NCBI GenBank assembly: GCA_015179025.1
Contig: WHUX01000150.1
Location: 62,001-126,000 of the forward strand
Direction of reading: 5' to 3'
DNA from: Terfezia claveryi
Taxonomy: Eukaryota; Ascomycota; Pezizomycetes; Pezizales; Pezizaceae
Length of the DNA stretch: 64,000 nucleotides
Below the pieces are notes generated by a model. It did not search any database and was not told where the DNA came from. It saw only the letters and a list, made by a program, of their open reading frames with translations. A program made the position numbers and the translations under genes. The number at the start of each line of letters is the position of its first letter. The first letter of the stretch is position 1. Below are positions 63,802 through 64,000 of this stretch, piece after piece.

Positions 63802-63993
63802 TCAGCCTTTCATCCCCCCTTTAGGGAGATCTCCTGATCTCCTGGTCAGTGCGTCTGGTTTCCCACCAGCCTTTCCAGGCCGATACTTGATCTTGAAGTT
63901 GAATCGAGATAAGAACTCCGACCACCTAGCCTGCCGTCGGTTCAGCAGCTTAGTGGTGGTGAAGTACTCAAGATTCTTATGATCGGATAGCAC
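63802..63993 (-). CDS. Gypsy-5 RNase H, C-terminal end
   Basis: 63 codons reading [20 protein letters not shown] and then [21 protein letters not shown], the end of the RNase H domain in this family. Continues beyond the right edge. The frame ends shortly after the G6 run, where Gypsy-4 has seven G, and would continue into the integrase ORF with one more base. Confidence 0.8.
   Translation of the reverse strand: MLSDHKNLEYFTTTKLLNRRQARWSEFLSRFNFKIKYRPGKAGGKPDALTRRSGDLPKGGMKG
63812..63825 (-). other. Internal polypurine-tract-like sequence, Gypsy-5
   Basis: Minus strand CCTAAAGGGGGGAT, nearly identical to the family's 3' polypurine tract and located between RNase H and integrase. The frameshift discussed for this element lies in the same G run. 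Confidence 0.45.
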
Positions 63994-64000
63994 CTCAATG

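Larger units (their letters stand above)
61422..64000 (-). mobile_element. Gypsy-5: chromovirus of the Gypsy-3 family, runs off the right edge
   Basis: 3' LTR (61422-61984), polypurine tract, and on the minus strand integrase-chromodomain and the end of RNase H. The integrase frame has no stop codon over 539 codons, unlike Gypsy-3 and Gypsy-4, and keeps the residues that are TAG in those copies. Protease, RT, gag and the 5' LTR lie outside the window. Confidence 0.92.

Overview
The window looks like fungal heterochromatin: about 64 kb of nested transposable elements and tandem repeats with no intact housekeeping gene, rRNA or tRNA. The supporting signs are a short (64 nt) GT-AG intron with a CTAAT-type branch site, chromodomain-bearing Ty3/Gypsy retrotransposons (chromoviruses), a Plavaka-like transposase relic, and stop codons that almost all read as CAG/CAA/TGG to TAG/TAA. 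That is the CpA-to-TpA footprint of repeat-induced point mutation (RIP). CpA-type RIP points to a filamentous ascomycete (Pezizomycotina), perhaps a TE-rich lineage such as Pezizomycetes; the species cannot be fixed from the sequence.

Layout, left to right. 3-1497: a decayed two-exon gene of unknown family, open at the left edge. 1.9-13.7 kb: a repeat unit ('unit X', copy A) with a small Thr-rich ORF and a G-rich minisatellite, split by Gypsy-1 (2916-12670, minus strand, LTRs differing at only a few positions, 5-bp target duplication GACTG). 13.96-36.02 kb: one ~56-bp satellite array broken into three blocks by Gypsy-2 (16739-26108, plus) and Gypsy-3 (27597-33851, plus, target duplication TATAC). 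36.0-40.2 kb: two copies of a ~1.1-kb unit ('unit Y') with 16-bp minisatellites, separated by AT-rich sequence that carries a 670-bp terminal-inverted-repeat element. 40.2-45.6 kb: two copies of a block ('unit Z') followed by a 29-bp satellite. 45.8-48.8 kb: 460-bp repeats, a possible SNF2 helicase fragment, and unit X copy B in inverted orientation. 49.6-50.4 kb: a ~200-bp tandem repeat. 50.8-55.5 kb: Gypsy-4 (same family as Gypsy-3), cut off inside integrase by a GTCTCC-rich repeat element. 56.4-59.6 kb: Plavaka-like transposase pseudogene (minus). 61.4 kb to the right edge: Gypsy-5 (minus), the least mutated member of the Gypsy-3/-4 family.

The points most worth following are these. (1) A textbook -1 frameshift signal (slippery GGGAAAA, 5-nt spacer, hairpin with the gag stop in its loop) is shared by Gypsy-3 and Gypsy-4. 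(2) Four to five CCHC zinc knuckles sit between RNase H and integrase in Gypsy-1. (3) Gypsy-2 has an extra 384-codon ORF with a promoter-like leader between pol and the 3' LTR. (4) Gypsy-1 has an antisense ORF between its 5' LTR and gag. (5) Gypsy-3/-4/-5 carry an internal copy of the 3' polypurine tract between RNase H and integrase. Nearly all frameshifts in the window are single-base losses, several of them in homopolymers. Assembly error is therefore a serious alternative to decay and should be excluded before any element is called dead on frameshifts alone.
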